Positions 23,601 through 32,708 are shown, numbered from the stretch's first letter. The stretch: 42,233 nt of DNA from Gemmatimonadales bacterium UBA4456 (GCA_002390225.1 DGOW01000001.1:36281-78513); one strand, 5' to 3'. Notes: generated by a model from the sequence alone, not told the origin. Made by a program: numbers and translations.

Positions 23601-25223
23601 CTACCTCGGTTCGACCAGACCAGAGGTGAGAGGCACCGGCGTCATCAATTTGTAGATGGGAGCAAGTGGAGGCTCGGCGGCGTTGACCGTACTGCCGGGA
23701 CGTGGCACCCAAGCGTCCATGCGGTTCCAGTAGACGACGTTGTCCTCAGTTTCCACCTCGAGCATGTGGGTCACAAGCCGACCGAGATACTGGGCGGTTG
23801 GGACGACATAGGTCCCGACTGGGAAGTCACGGGTCTGCGTGATGACCTCGCCAACCTGAATGCGCGTGACGGCCTGGTGGTTGTATTGCCGCTCGTGCAA
23901 GACGTCCGCCACCGTGTATGCCTGAATCTCGAGCGTCGCGGGCTCGATGAGTCGTTCGACGGTGATGCCGTGCCTCAGCAGGAGCGCTACGGCGTCCTCC
24001 GCGTCGCGGGGCAGCATGTATGCCCAAGGCCGATCACGCAGCGTGACTGCCACCGGTTTCTTCATGAGTCGGGCGTCTGTGACCTGGATGGTGTCGACTG
24101 TCATGCCGGGCTCGTCATTGAAACCGCCGCCGCGCACGATCTCGTAATCGACGAGGTAGTCCTCCGCTGCGTATTCCATCTCGACTGCGATCTGGCCCCG
24201 TGGCTCGGCACCCATGGCGATCGTTTCTGCCCGGGCGTCCTCGATGGTGCGTACGAGCTGGCCTGCGTTCGTGACGACCCACTCGGCGACCGAGAGATAA
24301 CCGAGGTAGCCAGCACGCGCGCCCACCTCGAGCTCCTGGCTGGGCGCCTCGAAGAGGATCCCTACGGAGTTGACGATGCCGCCGTAATTCCGCCCGATGC
24401 GCACTTGCGATCCACCGGTATTCCACTGCTCTTCGTTTCCGCGCTGGTAGTACCAGGACTTCATCCCCTCGCCCTCGAGCTTTGCGTCGATGGACGGGAA
24501 GATTTCGTTGTCACAGAGCAGCGTGAGCTCGATCGCGGAGTCGTAGTGGCTCGTGCACTGGTAGTTGAGGTTGTACGGCCGTGCGCCTCCGTTGTGGCCA
24601 TCGATGAAAAGGTGAGGCCGCCACTCCGTGATGAGGTTCTGCACGTAGGACTGGATCGTCGGGTGCTCGAGCTTCACATAGTCACGATTCAGATCGATTC
24701 CCCACGAATTGCCACGCTGCCCTCGCTCCGAGCCTTCGAACCCATCCGGATTGATCTGCGGTGCGACGAGGATCGTCACCTCGTCCAGGAGTGCGTTGGC
24801 CGAGGTGCCGGGAGTTGCGAGATCCCGCATGAGCACGAGCAGGCCCTCACGGAAGGTGCGTTCACCGCCATGTACGTTGGCCGCAAAGAGGATGACCGGG
24901 CGATCCAGCGCCATCGCCTCCCACGGTTCCGAAATCAGTGGACGCGAGAAGATCGCGTACGGAAGCTTCCGGCCCTCACGGGTCTCACCATAAGTCCCGA
25001 GGCGCATATCTGAAGAACGTCCACGCAGTTGCTCGAGGTAATCCCACATCTCAAGGTGTCGCGTATGCGCTGTGAAGCCGTTCATCTCGGCCGCGGTGCG
25101 CGGGTAGCCCTCTGGGACCGGGCTCCACTGGACCTGGGCCTCGAGTGAGGGCGAGGTGCCGAGTAGCAACGCTGTCGCGACGACTAGCGACACGCGGGTG
25201 AGGTGGGAGCGCGATCGGGACAT
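23601..25223 (-). CDS. Secreted M14-family zinc carboxypeptidase
   Basis: A 540-residue secreted metallocarboxypeptidase. The start ATG 25223 gives a signal peptide ending near SLEAQ; the longer frame to 25913 runs over the upstream gene. The M14 set is complete: zinc ligands His118 and Glu121 in NVHGGERT, substrate-binding INPDGFEG and IDLNRDY (Arg180), zinc ligand His210 in IDGHNGG and catalytic Glu292 in LFEAPS. After about residue 380 comes a C-terminal region with beta-rich sequence and no named domain. It trims C-terminal residues from peptides in the periplasm or outside the cell. The gene is divergent from the quinone oxidoreductase gene across 126 bases. Confidence 0.9.
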   Translation of the reverse strand: MSRSRSHLTRVSLVVATALLLGTSPSLEAQVQWSPVPEGYPRTAAEMNGFTAHTRHLEMWDYLEQLRGRSSDMRLGTYGETREGRKLPYAIFSRPLISEPWEAMALDRPVILFAANVHGGERTFREGLLVLMRDLATPGTSANALLDEVTILVAPQINPDGFEGSERGQRGNSWGIDLNRDYVKLEHPTIQSYVQNLITEWRPHLFIDGHNGGARPYNLNYQCTSHYDSAIELTLLCDNEIFPSIDAKLEGEGMKSWYYQRGNEEQWNTGGSQVRIGRNYGGIVNSVGILFEAPSQELEVGARAGYLGYLSVAEWVVTNAGQLVRTIEDARAETIAMGAEPRGQIAVEMEYAAEDYLVDYEIVRGGGFNDEPGMTVDTIQVTDARLMKKPVAVTLRDRPWAYMLPRDAEDAVALLLRHGITVERLIEPATLEIQAYTVADVLHERQYNHQAVTRIQVGEVITQTRDFPVGTYVVPTAQYLGRLVTHMLEVETEDNVVYWNRMDAWVPRPGSTVNAAEPPLAPIYKLMTPVPLTSGLVEPR

Positions 25224-25349
25224 GATGGTCCTGGCTTCGTGTGATCTGAATTCGGATGAAGGGAAAGTAGAAACGGCACAGGGAGGCGGCGAGGGGGGCT
25301 CGCTCATAGATTCCCGGCGCCTGTTTTTGTTCGATGAGTGGAGGTGCCG

Positions 25350-26330
25350 ATGAGTGGCGCGATTGTCGTGTCGCAGCTGGGTGGGCCCGAGGTGTTGGAG
25401 TGGGTGGATCAGGATCCCGGTACGCCGGGGCCGGGTGAGGTCAGGATCCGGCACACGGCGATCGGATTGAACTTCATCGACGTGTATCACAGGACGGGCT
25501 TGTACCCTGTCGAACTCCCGTTCACGCCAGGTTCGGAGGGGGCCGGCGTCGTAGAAGCCGTGGGTGATGACGTCGACGACCTGCAGGTCGGCGCCCGGGT
25601 TGCGTATACGAGTAACGGTCCGATCGGCTCGTACTGCGAGGTGCGGGTCATGCCACGGGGCCGCCTGTTCGAACTTCCGGACGAGATCAGTGAGGAGACC
25701 GCCGCAGCCATGATGTTGAAGGGGTGCACGGTCGAGTATCTCGTGCGGCGGACGTACGCCGTGCAGGCCGGTGACAACGTTCTTCTGACTGCCGCCGCAG
25801 GTGGGGTGGGTCTGATCGCATGTCAGTGGCTGAATGCTTTGGGCGCAAACGTGATCGGAACGGTCGGCAGCCCGGAGAAGGGTGAGCTGGCGAAGGCCAA
25901 CGGCTGCAATCACGTGATCCTGTATCGCGAGGAGAACATCAGCGAGCGGGTCGCCGAGATCACGGATGGCGAGGGATGTCGGGTTGCCTATGACTCTGTA
26001 GGGGCCAGCACCTTCGAAGCCTCGCTCAAGTCGCTGTCACGACGCGGGATGCTGGTCACGTTCGGGAATGCTTCAGGCCCCGTTGAGCCCATCTCGCCAC
26101 TGGTCCTTGCCAAGCATCGGTCGCTTTTTCTCACGCGGCCGAGGCTCGGCGACTACTACACCACGCCCGAAGAGACCGCGGACGGTATCCGGGCGCTCTT
26201 CGACATGGTGCTCCACGGGAAGGTTGGGCCGCACATCGGGGCACGGTGTTCTCTGCATGACGTCGCCGCTGCTCACCGGGCACTGGAGGCGCGGGAGACG
26301 GTGGGGTCCACAGTGCTCGTGCCGGGCTAG
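25350..26330 (+). CDS. qor: NADPH:quinone oxidoreductase (Qor/zeta-crystallin-like MDR)
   Basis: A 326-residue zinc-free medium-chain dehydrogenase. Marks are IGLNFIDVYHRTGLYP (family N-terminal signature), PFTPGSEGAGVV, and the nucleotide-binding turn TAAAGGVGLIACQW. The fold ends with RALEARETVGSTVLVPG. Zinc-binding residues of alcohol dehydrogenase are absent, as in Qor. It reduces quinones with NADPH. The start ATG 25350 has GGAGG at 25340-25344; an in-frame GTG at 25338 would add four residues. A strong hairpin follows 26 bases after the stop. Confidence 0.92.
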   Translation: MSGAIVVSQLGGPEVLEWVDQDPGTPGPGEVRIRHTAIGLNFIDVYHRTGLYPVELPFTPGSEGAGVVEAVGDDVDDLQVGARVAYTSNGPIGSYCEVRVMPRGRLFELPDEISEETAAAMMLKGCTVEYLVRRTYAVQAGDNVLLTAAAGGVGLIACQWLNALGANVIGTVGSPEKGELAKANGCNHVILYREENISERVAEITDGEGCRVAYDSVGASTFEASLKSLSRRGMLVTFGNASGPVEPISPLVLAKHRSLFLTRPRLGDYYTTPEETADGIRALFDMVLHGKVGPHIGARCSLHDVAAAHRALEARETVGSTVLVPG

Positions 26331-26355
26331 AGCACGGACCCCGACGAGCTGTCCC

Positions 26356-26381
26356 GGGGCCCTCCGGTACGGGAGGGCCCC
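26356..26381. terminator. Perfect 10-bp hairpin between convergent genes
   Basis: GGGGCCCTCC (26356-26365) and GGAGGGCCCC (26372-26381) pair perfectly across a six-base loop GGTACG. It follows the quinone oxidoreductase stop and faces the creatininase-like gene end on the other strand. No U-run follows on the plus strand, so intrinsic termination is uncertain; it could also act as an mRNA 3' stabiliser. Confidence 0.55.
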
Positions 26382-26504
26382 ACACTCAGAGGCTTGTGGT
26401 CGGTGGCGCGGCGCGAGCATCGTGTAGACACGCGGGGCTTGCAGGGGCGGAAGTGACCGTCCGGACCGCCGTCTGACCGCGAAGCTGACGAAGCTCTTTG
26501 CGTT

Positions 26505-27356
26505 CTAGCGCCTGCGCTGCTCCGCAATCGCTGCCCTCATCGCCTCGATTGTGGCATCGGTTCGGAACTCGATCAGCCGCCTGCCGTGCTCCAGTGCTTC
26601 GTCGATGGGCAGAATACTGATGTCGTTGATCGAGGCCTTTCCGGCGTCGATCCGCTGAGCGAGTCGCACGTACTCCGGATCATCGTTCATGATGATGGTC
26701 GTGATGTAATAGTCGTCGTGCAGCCCCTCGAGTCGCGGATCTTCATCGATTCCAAGCTCGTCGCGCTGAAAGGCCAGTACGTCCTGATAGTTGTAGTACT
26801 CGGGGATGTGGGCGATCACCACGCCGTCGTCCGCCCACTCCGCGCGAAGGGCATCGGCCACCTCCTGCATGCCACGGAGATTCCCGCCGCTGTCACCCAT
26901 CAGGAAGATGCTGGTGAAGCCCTGAGCCCTCAGGCTTACGGCGTAGTCGCGGAGGACCGCACGGTACGTCTCCTGCGAGTAGCGAATGCCCCCTGGGCTG
27001 GTCGCACGCTCGGGGTTGCCGGGCTCGATCGTGACGATCGGAGCGACCAGCGTCTGCCCGAATTCACGTGCGATCGATTCTCCCATGACACGGAGCACAT
27101 GGTTGTGCTTGCCCGTGGTCAGATAGGGTCCGTTCTCCTCGATGCCACCGGTCAGGATCAGCGCGGTTCTCCAACCGTCGGCGAGGAGATCTCGGACCTC
27201 GGGCATTGTGAGTTCCTCGATCCAGACGTTGTCCGCCAGCGCGATTGGGCGCGGGAAGGTGTTCATGTCCTTCATCTCATCGCTCTGCGCGGACGCGGCG
27301 TACGGTATGAGACCGGCGGTGATCACGGCGATTCCGACGAGCACGGACTTCTTCAT
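26505..27356 (-). CDS. Exported creatininase-family protein with altered metal motif
   Basis: A 283-residue exported protein. The start ATG 27356 (GGAGAAATCAG upstream) opens a signal peptide MKKSVLVGIAVITAGLIPYAASAQ. The body follows the creatininase fold: TGGIEENGPYLTTGKHNH aligns with GSxEQHGPHLPLxTD, and MGDSGGNLRGM with NGHGGN. The metal-binding positions differ: Glu is kept, but the following His is Asn, the TD Asp is replaced by GKHN, and the NGHGGN His is Ser. A subfamily with GKHN and GDSGGN is, as far as I recall, found in other bacteria, so the changes may be a different metal site, not decay. Known members hydrolyse creatinine or cyclic amides. The substrate is unknown. Confidence 0.78.
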   Translation of the reverse strand: MKKSVLVGIAVITAGLIPYAASAQSDEMKDMNTFPRPIALADNVWIEELTMPEVRDLLADGWRTALILTGGIEENGPYLTTGKHNHVLRVMGESIAREFGQTLVAPIVTIEPGNPERATSPGGIRYSQETYRAVLRDYAVSLRAQGFTSIFLMGDSGGNLRGMQEVADALRAEWADDGVVIAHIPEYYNYQDVLAFQRDELGIDEDPRLEGLHDDYYITTIIMNDDPEYVRLAQRIDAGKASINDISILPIDEALEHGRRLIEFRTDATIEAMRAAIAEQRRR

Positions 27357-27681
27357 CTGATTTCTCCGTCGCGACTTGCTTGACACTTCAAGGTGTGACT
27401 ATGCACTTGTAACTCTAGCTCTACCATCCCCAGAAGAAGACACAACGAGTCCGGGGCAGTGGTTTCTGTCTGAGGCCACGCAGGCGTTGATCGACGTTGA
27501 CGCAGGTATGATATGATCACCCGTCGGAGGTGGTCGACTGGAAGAGGTCGACCGCCTCAGCGCGTTGACGCGGTGACGCGTTCCGAAAGACAGTAGGTTC
27601 CGATTCTCACTGCTTCGGTCGATCCGCGACATGTTCGAGGGTCCCGGCCGACGCTTCATGCGAAGCAAAGAAGGACGTTCG
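27357..27681. promoter_or_regulatory. Divergent regulatory region with inverted repeat
   Basis: This 325-base spacer lies between the divergent creatininase-like and M28 genes. It holds an inverted repeat, GGTGGTCGAC (27529-27538) and GTCGACCGCC (27547-27556), with one mismatch and an eight-base spacer; it could be an operator or a hairpin. Two overlapping TATGAT boxes (27507-27512 and 27512-27517) may be -10 elements. TTGATC lies at 27487-27492, with 19 bases to the second box. No coding signal is seen. Confidence 0.35.
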
Positions 27682-29301
27682 ATGAAGAAGATGTGGTTCA
27701 CGCTCGCCGTGATTGGCTTGGGAGCGGCTCCGGCCATACAGGCTCAGACCTTCCCGACCGCCGACCCTGTGATCCGCCAGATGTGGCAGCAGGGCATGGG
27801 GGACGGGTCGCAGGTGTACCCTCTCGCGCAGACTCTGATGGACTCGATCGGGCCACGCCTGACGGGCACCCCCGGATACGTGCGTGCGGCCGAATGGCTC
27901 GAGAGTCTGTATGACTCCTGGGATGTCGACGTCGAAAGACACGAGTACGGGACGTGGCGAGGCTGGGAGCGTGGTATCACCCACGTGGACCTGATCGAAC
28001 CGCGTGTCCGCACGCTCAATGCCACAATGATGGCATGGAGTCCAGGCAGTGGCGGCGTGATCGATGCGGAGGTGATCGCCTTGCCGACCCTGACGAGTGA
28101 GGCCGACGTCGAGGCCTGGCTTCCTCAGGTCGCCGGTAAGGTTGTGGCGATCTCCTTCCCGGAGCCGACGTGTCGTGCCCCCGAGTCGTGGGAGGCGCGC
28201 GCTACGCCCGCTTCGTACGAGCGCATGCAGGCGGAGCGGAGTGCGGCCGAGCAGTCGTGGACCCGTTCACTCCTGATGGCGGCGGGGATGCAGCAGGGAA
28301 GCGGAAGAGGTGCGGAGGCCGTTTTGGCTCAGCGCCTCGAGCAGGCGGGAGCCGCAGCTGTGTTCCGGGCGCTTTGGTCTGATGGATGGGGTGCTGACAA
28401 GATCTTTGACGCAAGCACGGAAGATGTCGCGACGATCCAGCTTAGCTGTGAGGACTACGGTCTTGTGACCCGGCTTGCCATGAACGAGCAGTCGCCTCAT
28501 GTACGGATCAACGCAGAAGCCGAGTTCACGGAGACGGTCCCAGCCTTCAACGTCGTGGCCACCATGCCGGGGACCGAACTCCCCGACGAATACGTACTGC
28601 TCGGTGCGCACCTCGATTCATGGGATGGCGCGTCCGGTGCGACGGATAACGGGACCGGCACGATCATGATGCTCGAGGCGGCGCGCATTCTGAAAACGGT
28701 GTATCCCAACCCCCGCAGGACCATCGTCATTGGGCACTGGGACGCAGAGGAGCGTGGCCTGATCGGCTCCAATAACTTCCAGGCCGATCACCCCGAAATC
28801 ATGGACGGTCTTCAGTCCGCCTTCAACCAGGACAATGGGACCTGGCGGGTCGACTACATCCGGATGATGGGGTTTGCCGAGGCCGGTTCTCACTTTGCGC
28901 GGTGGTTCTCGGCGATTCCACCGGAGATCACGCAGCACATTGAACTGGATATCCCCGGGCTACCGGAATCGGGAGGGAGTGATCACATGTCGTTCCTCTG
29001 TGTGCCGGCACCGTCATTCCGCTTCCAGTCCGACTACCCGGACTATCGCCAGTACACCTGGCACACCGGCATCGACACGTTCGACAAGATCGTGTTCGAT
29101 GACCTGCGGAATAATGCGACGTTGGCTGCCATGGTCGCCTATATGGCGTCCGAGGATCCGGAGCGGGTCTCGCGTCAGACCGTCGAACTCCCGACGCAGC
29201 GTCCTGAAGGTCCGATGCGTGTGTCGCGGAGGACTCAAAACGCCCCTTCGATCGGCCAGTGGCCGCAGTGCCGAACACCGCGACGGAGCTTCAATAATTA
29301 G
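27682..29301 (+). CDS. Secreted M28-family aminopeptidase with PA-like insert
   Basis: A 539-residue protein. The start ATG 27682 (AAGGACG upstream) gives signal peptide MKKMWFTLAVIGLGAAPAIQAQ. Residues about 115-285 look like a protease-associated (PA) domain (GVIDAEVIALPTL; GKVVAISFPEP). The catalytic part has all five zinc ligands: His310 (AHLDSWDG), Asp322 (GATDNGTG), Glu357 with catalytic Glu356 (DAEERGLIGS), Asp384 (FNQDNGT) and His461 (YTWHTG). GGSDHMSF supports the fold. M28 enzymes remove N-terminal residues from peptides, often outside the cell. A strong terminator follows at 29339-29371. The last 40 residues, after about residue 500, are Arg- and Pro-rich. Confidence 0.92.
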   Translation: MKKMWFTLAVIGLGAAPAIQAQTFPTADPVIRQMWQQGMGDGSQVYPLAQTLMDSIGPRLTGTPGYVRAAEWLESLYDSWDVDVERHEYGTWRGWERGITHVDLIEPRVRTLNATMMAWSPGSGGVIDAEVIALPTLTSEADVEAWLPQVAGKVVAISFPEPTCRAPESWEARATPASYERMQAERSAAEQSWTRSLLMAAGMQQGSGRGAEAVLAQRLEQAGAAAVFRALWSDGWGADKIFDASTEDVATIQLSCEDYGLVTRLAMNEQSPHVRINAEAEFTETVPAFNVVATMPGTELPDEYVLLGAHLDSWDGASGATDNGTGTIMMLEAARILKTVYPNPRRTIVIGHWDAEERGLIGSNNFQADHPEIMDGLQSAFNQDNGTWRVDYIRMMGFAEAGSHFARWFSAIPPEITQHIELDIPGLPESGGSDHMSFLCVPAPSFRFQSDYPDYRQYTWHTGIDTFDKIVFDDLRNNATLAAMVAYMASEDPERVSRQTVELPTQRPEGPMRVSRRTQNAPSIGQWPQCRTPRRSFNN

Positions 29302-29338
29302 GCCGCACGCGCGGGCTTGAGTTCAGCGCTCGGACTCA

Positions 29339-29371
29339 GGGGGCGGGCCTGTCCGGGCCCGCCCCCTTTTT
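29339..29371 (+). terminator. Rho-independent terminator after the M28 gene
   Basis: GGGGGCGGGCC (29339-29349) pairs perfectly with GGCCCGCCCCC (29356-29366) over a six-base loop, followed at once by TTTTT. It is the best intrinsic terminator in the window and ends the M28 transcript 37 bases after its stop. Confidence 0.92.
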
Positions 29372-29523
29372 GACACCGAGTCCAGGCAGGTGCTGACAGC
29401 GAGCGGGAATGTCAGGAAGACTAGGACTCGAGGGGGCTGACGATCCTTTTTGACCATGGCTGCCGGACGAGTCGTCGAGCCCGTGCGATTGCTGACCGAG
29501 AACAGTGCGCGTATGCTCGCGCG

Positions 29524-31683
29524 ATGCACCCCCGCGCACTTGCCCGGCTCGCGGTCGTTCTGATCACGCTGCTCGCTTCCCTCCACCCGAACCTCGTCTC
29601 GGGTCAGCGTATCGAGCGTATCCCCGAATCTCTGATCCGGGATGTCATGCCGGGGGCTGATCGCTTCGGTGAGGTCGACGGCGACCCTCCGGTCATTCTG
29701 GCGTTCACGGAGTCACCAGACGACTCGGAGGTCGTGTTCGGCTACGTGTTCCTGACCTCGGATCTGCCACCCGAACAGTACGGGTACAGCGGGCCGATCG
29801 AAGCGCTTGTGGGGATGCGGCCAGATGGGACGCTCACGGGGATGCTCGTTACGGACTACAACGAGTCCTATATGCGGAGTATGGGTGACTTTCTGCGAAC
29901 GCCTGGGTTCCAGGAACAATTCGCAGGCAAGCACATCGGTGAGCCCTTCCAACTCTGGAATGACATCGAAGGCATCTCGCGTGTCTCGATCAGTGTTCGA
30001 GCCCTGTCTCGCGGAGTCCGTGACGCAGCTCGTCGGGTGGCCAACGCATACGCGCTGATTGATGGGCCGGCCGCGACCGCTACCGAGGCTGTGGATCCCA
30101 TCGGCATGTCGTGGTTCGACCTCAGGCAGTCGGGTATCGTCAAACGCTTCGAGGTGACCGAGCCTGGCGAGGGGTCCGCCGGGATCGGGCTCGCCTTCAT
30201 CGAGAACGATCGACTCGGTGCCTACTTCCTCGGCGCGCAGCTCTATGAGCGAGCTCAACGCTCCGCGGAGCGACGTGGAGGTGCCGACAACCTCATGCTG
30301 TATACGATCGACGGTTCGAGGCTGAGACTGTTTCGGCAACAGGGTTGGAGTATCGAGCAGGACGGTGACACGACCGAGATCGAGACCCGCAACGTGATCT
30401 CGATGGGGCTCCCCTCGGGCGGGATCGTCTCGGGGGAAGCGACCATGGTCGGAGTCATGCTCGTCGACGGCTCGGTCGATCCGTCTCGCCCATTCCGCTT
30501 CATCTACGATCTCGATGAATTGGGCGTGCACGCGGTGGAGTACCTGAGCCTCGAGGCTCGTCGTGCGGCAGCGGAGGCGCAGGCGCAGGCCGAAGCCGCC
30601 GCTGCTGCTGCCATCCTCGCCCAGGCGGCCGAGCGTGCAGAGGCAGAAGACCTCGAGGAGCCGGAGGAGCCGGAGGCTCAGCCTGCTGACCAACCTGCGG
30701 AAGATACCTTAGCCGGGGGCCTGCCGTCCGTCGCCACTGAGGATGCTGACGCAGTCGACGTGCCGCAGCCGGCCGTGTCTGCGGTTGTACCGATTGAGGA
30801 CACGTCCTCCTCACTGGACTTCGTGCTGACCGAAGACGAGACGTTGCTCCAACGGACCCTGGCGGGAGCGTCGTGGAGCCGCCTGGCTATGATGGCCTTC
30901 ATCATCGCGCTCGCGTTTGCGGCGTTCTTGTCCAAGATCACGCCGCTGCGCTGGGCCTCGCTCGCTGTCACGCTTGTCGTTCTGGGTTGGATGGACGGCG
31001 GCTTTCTTTCCGTCTCGCACATCACCAGCGGGATCTGGACCGGTGTCGGCGTCTACCTCCGCGATCTCCCCCTGCTCCTGCTCGTCACGTTCACTCTGGT
31101 CACAACCCTGATATGGGGGCGCGTATTTTGCGGCTTTCTTTGTCCGTTCGGGGCCCTTCAGGACGTGATCGACCACATCGTTCCGAAGTCATGGAAGCGG
31201 CCGCTGTCCCAGCGTGTCCACCGGCGCGCCGCGTGGATCAAGTACGGGATTCTCGCGGTGATCCTGATACCGGCGATCCTGGGTAGCGAAGTGAGCCTGT
31301 ATCAGTATTTCGAGCCCTTCGGGACGGTTTTCTTCCTCAGTCCGTCGTTTCCGCTGTGGCTCATTGCCGGAGGCTTCCTCGCAGCGTCCGTCGTCATCCC
31401 ACGCTTCTACTGCCGCTATGCCTGCCCGCTCGGTGCGGCACTGGGAATCGTCTCCCTCGTGTCTTTTCGTCGCATTCCGAGGGTCGAGCACTGTTCCCTG
31501 TGCTCGGTATGCGAGCAGAAGTGCCCGACTGGTGCGATCCGCCAAGAGGTGATCGACGTTCATGAGTGCGTGCGCTGCAACGTCTGCGAAGTCCAGTTGA
31601 TGGAACGGAACGGTGTGTGTCGTCACGACGTCGAAGAGATCCGGCCGCGTCTCATTCAGCTGAAGGTGAAGACAGGTGTCTGA
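29524..31683 (+). CDS. NosR-like FMN-binding, polytopic [4Fe-4S] membrane protein
   Basis: A 719-residue envelope electron-transfer protein. After a signal-like helix, residues about 70-180 are an FMN_bind domain (GTLTGMLVTDYNESY...LSRGVRDAARRVANAY). The usual SGATxS/T flavinylation motif reads SRVSIS (residues 152-157), placing Ser155 where Thr normally carries FMN. Residues 345-420 are an Ala/Glu/Gln-rich and then Pro-rich linker. From about 455 come six membrane helices with CGFLCPFG and CRYACPLG, then two ferredoxin-type clusters (HCSLCSVCEQKCPTG and CVRCNVCEVQLM). NosR feeds electrons to nitrous oxide reductase, but no nosZ is nearby, so the partner is unknown. The stop overlaps apbE. 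Confidence 0.85.
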   Translation: MHPRALARLAVVLITLLASLHPNLVSGQRIERIPESLIRDVMPGADRFGEVDGDPPVILAFTESPDDSEVVFGYVFLTSDLPPEQYGYSGPIEALVGMRPDGTLTGMLVTDYNESYMRSMGDFLRTPGFQEQFAGKHIGEPFQLWNDIEGISRVSISVRALSRGVRDAARRVANAYALIDGPAATATEAVDPIGMSWFDLRQSGIVKRFEVTEPGEGSAGIGLAFIENDRLGAYFLGAQLYERAQRSAERRGGADNLMLYTIDGSRLRLFRQQGWSIEQDGDTTEIETRNVISMGLPSGGIVSGEATMVGVMLVDGSVDPSRPFRFIYDLDELGVHAVEYLSLEARRAAAEAQAQAEAAAAAAILAQAAERAEAEDLEEPEEPEAQPADQPAEDTLAGGLPSVATEDADAVDVPQPAVSAVVPIEDTSSSLDFVLTEDETLLQRTLAGASWSRLAMMAFIIALAFAAFLSKITPLRWASLAVTLVVLGWMDGGFLSVSHITSGIWTGVGVYLRDLPLLLLVTFTLVTTLIWGRVFCGFLCPFGALQDVIDHIVPKSWKRPLSQRVHRRAAWIKYGILAVILIPAILGSEVSLYQYFEPFGTVFFLSPSFPLWLIAGGFLAASVVIPRFYCRYACPLGAALGIVSLVSFRRIPRVEHCSLCSVCEQKCPTGAIRQEVIDVHECVRCNVCEVQLMERNGVCRHDVEEIRPRLIQLKVKTGV

Positions 31684-32704
31684 CGCCCGGTCGATGTCAC
31701 GGCGTGAAGCGCTGAGGATTTCGGCGGGGGTCGGGATCGGTGCGGCTTTCGGAGTCGGTGTCGGCGTGGAGCTTTTGCGGCGGGCGGGTCTTCAGCGTGT
31801 TCGAGAGACCAGGGCCCATATGGGCACGCTCGTGACGCTCACGGTCGTGCATCCGGAAAGCGGTGCCGCGCGGGCGATGGTCGATCGAGCGTTTGCCGAA
31901 ATGGAGCGACTGGAAGCACAGCTCTCGCGGTACCGTCCCGACTCGGCCGTCGGGCGTCTGAACAAAACCGGCCGACTTGAGGCCGCACCGGCGGCGCTGG
32001 TCGACGTGCTGACCCTGGGGCTCGACGTGAGCCGGCGATCACGTGGTGCTTTTGACGTCACCATCGCTCCGCTGGTCGAGCTACACACCGAGACGTTCAA
32101 GCGAACCGGGGCACTCCCTCGTGACGAGGACATCGAGCGCGTACTCGATCATGTCGGATACCACGGGCTGAGTGTGGCTGGGCGTCGGGTAGAGCTGGCG
32201 GACCCACGCATGCAGATCTCGCTCGATGGGGTGGCGAAGGGCTTCATCGTCGACCGGATCGTGTCACGACTCTCAAAAGACGGTGCGGAACGCGTGCTGG
32301 TGGATGCCGGAGGGGACATGGCGTCCGGCGGGGTCGGCGTCGCGAGCGATCCGTGGACCGTTGGCGTCCAGCACCCCCGACGCACGGAAGCCCTGGTCGG
32401 GCGGATCCAGCTCCAGGGCGGAAGCATCGCGACCTCTGGAGACTATCTGCGCCATTTCACCCCCGATCGGCGTCACCATGACATCCTCGACCCCCGAACC
32501 GGGCGATCACCCGTGCAGGCCAGTTCCGCGACAGTCATCGCGCCCAGCGCTGCCGAGGCTGACGCTCTCTCCACCGCATCGCTCGTGCTAGGCTCCGTCG
32601 ACGGCATCGCGCTGATTGACGCGTATCACGACGCGGAAGCGCTCCTGGTGTCGAAGGACAACGGTCGTGTGACATCCCGGGGCATGGTCGAGCGTCTGGG
32701 CTGA
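31676..32704 (+). CDS. apbE: FAD:protein FMN transferase (ApbE)
   Basis: A 342-residue flavin transferase. It attaches FMN from FAD to Thr/Ser of target proteins such as the FMN_bind protein directly upstream, whose stop it overlaps (GTGTCTGA). Markers are MGTLVTLTVVHPES, LDGVAKGFIVDRIV (magnesium and FAD site), DAGGDMASGG, and HHDILDPRTGRSPVQASSATVIAP. The N-terminus has a twin-arginine pattern SRREAL (about residues 8-13) followed by a hydrophobic stretch, so export by Tat is likely, in line with periplasmic flavinylation. The start could be GTG 31676 or ATG 31694, which would trim six residues. Confidence 0.93.
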   Translation: MSDARSMSRREALRISAGVGIGAAFGVGVGVELLRRAGLQRVRETRAHMGTLVTLTVVHPESGAARAMVDRAFAEMERLEAQLSRYRPDSAVGRLNKTGRLEAAPAALVDVLTLGLDVSRRSRGAFDVTIAPLVELHTETFKRTGALPRDEDIERVLDHVGYHGLSVAGRRVELADPRMQISLDGVAKGFIVDRIVSRLSKDGAERVLVDAGGDMASGGVGVASDPWTVGVQHPRRTEALVGRIQLQGGSIATSGDYLRHFTPDRRHHDILDPRTGRSPVQASSATVIAPSAAEADALSTASLVLGSVDGIALIDAYHDAEALLVSKDNGRVTSRGMVERLG

Positions 32705-32708
32705 GCTC

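Noticed and set aside
23766..25013. Long plus-strand open frame (415 codons) inside the M14 gene
   Set aside because: Antisense of a gene with complete M14 catalytic motifs; composition reflects the GC-rich codon use of the real strand.
29713..30693. Minus-strand open frame (326 codons) inside the NosR-like gene
   Set aside because: Antisense shadow; the plus strand has the FMN_bind and [4Fe-4S] motifs.
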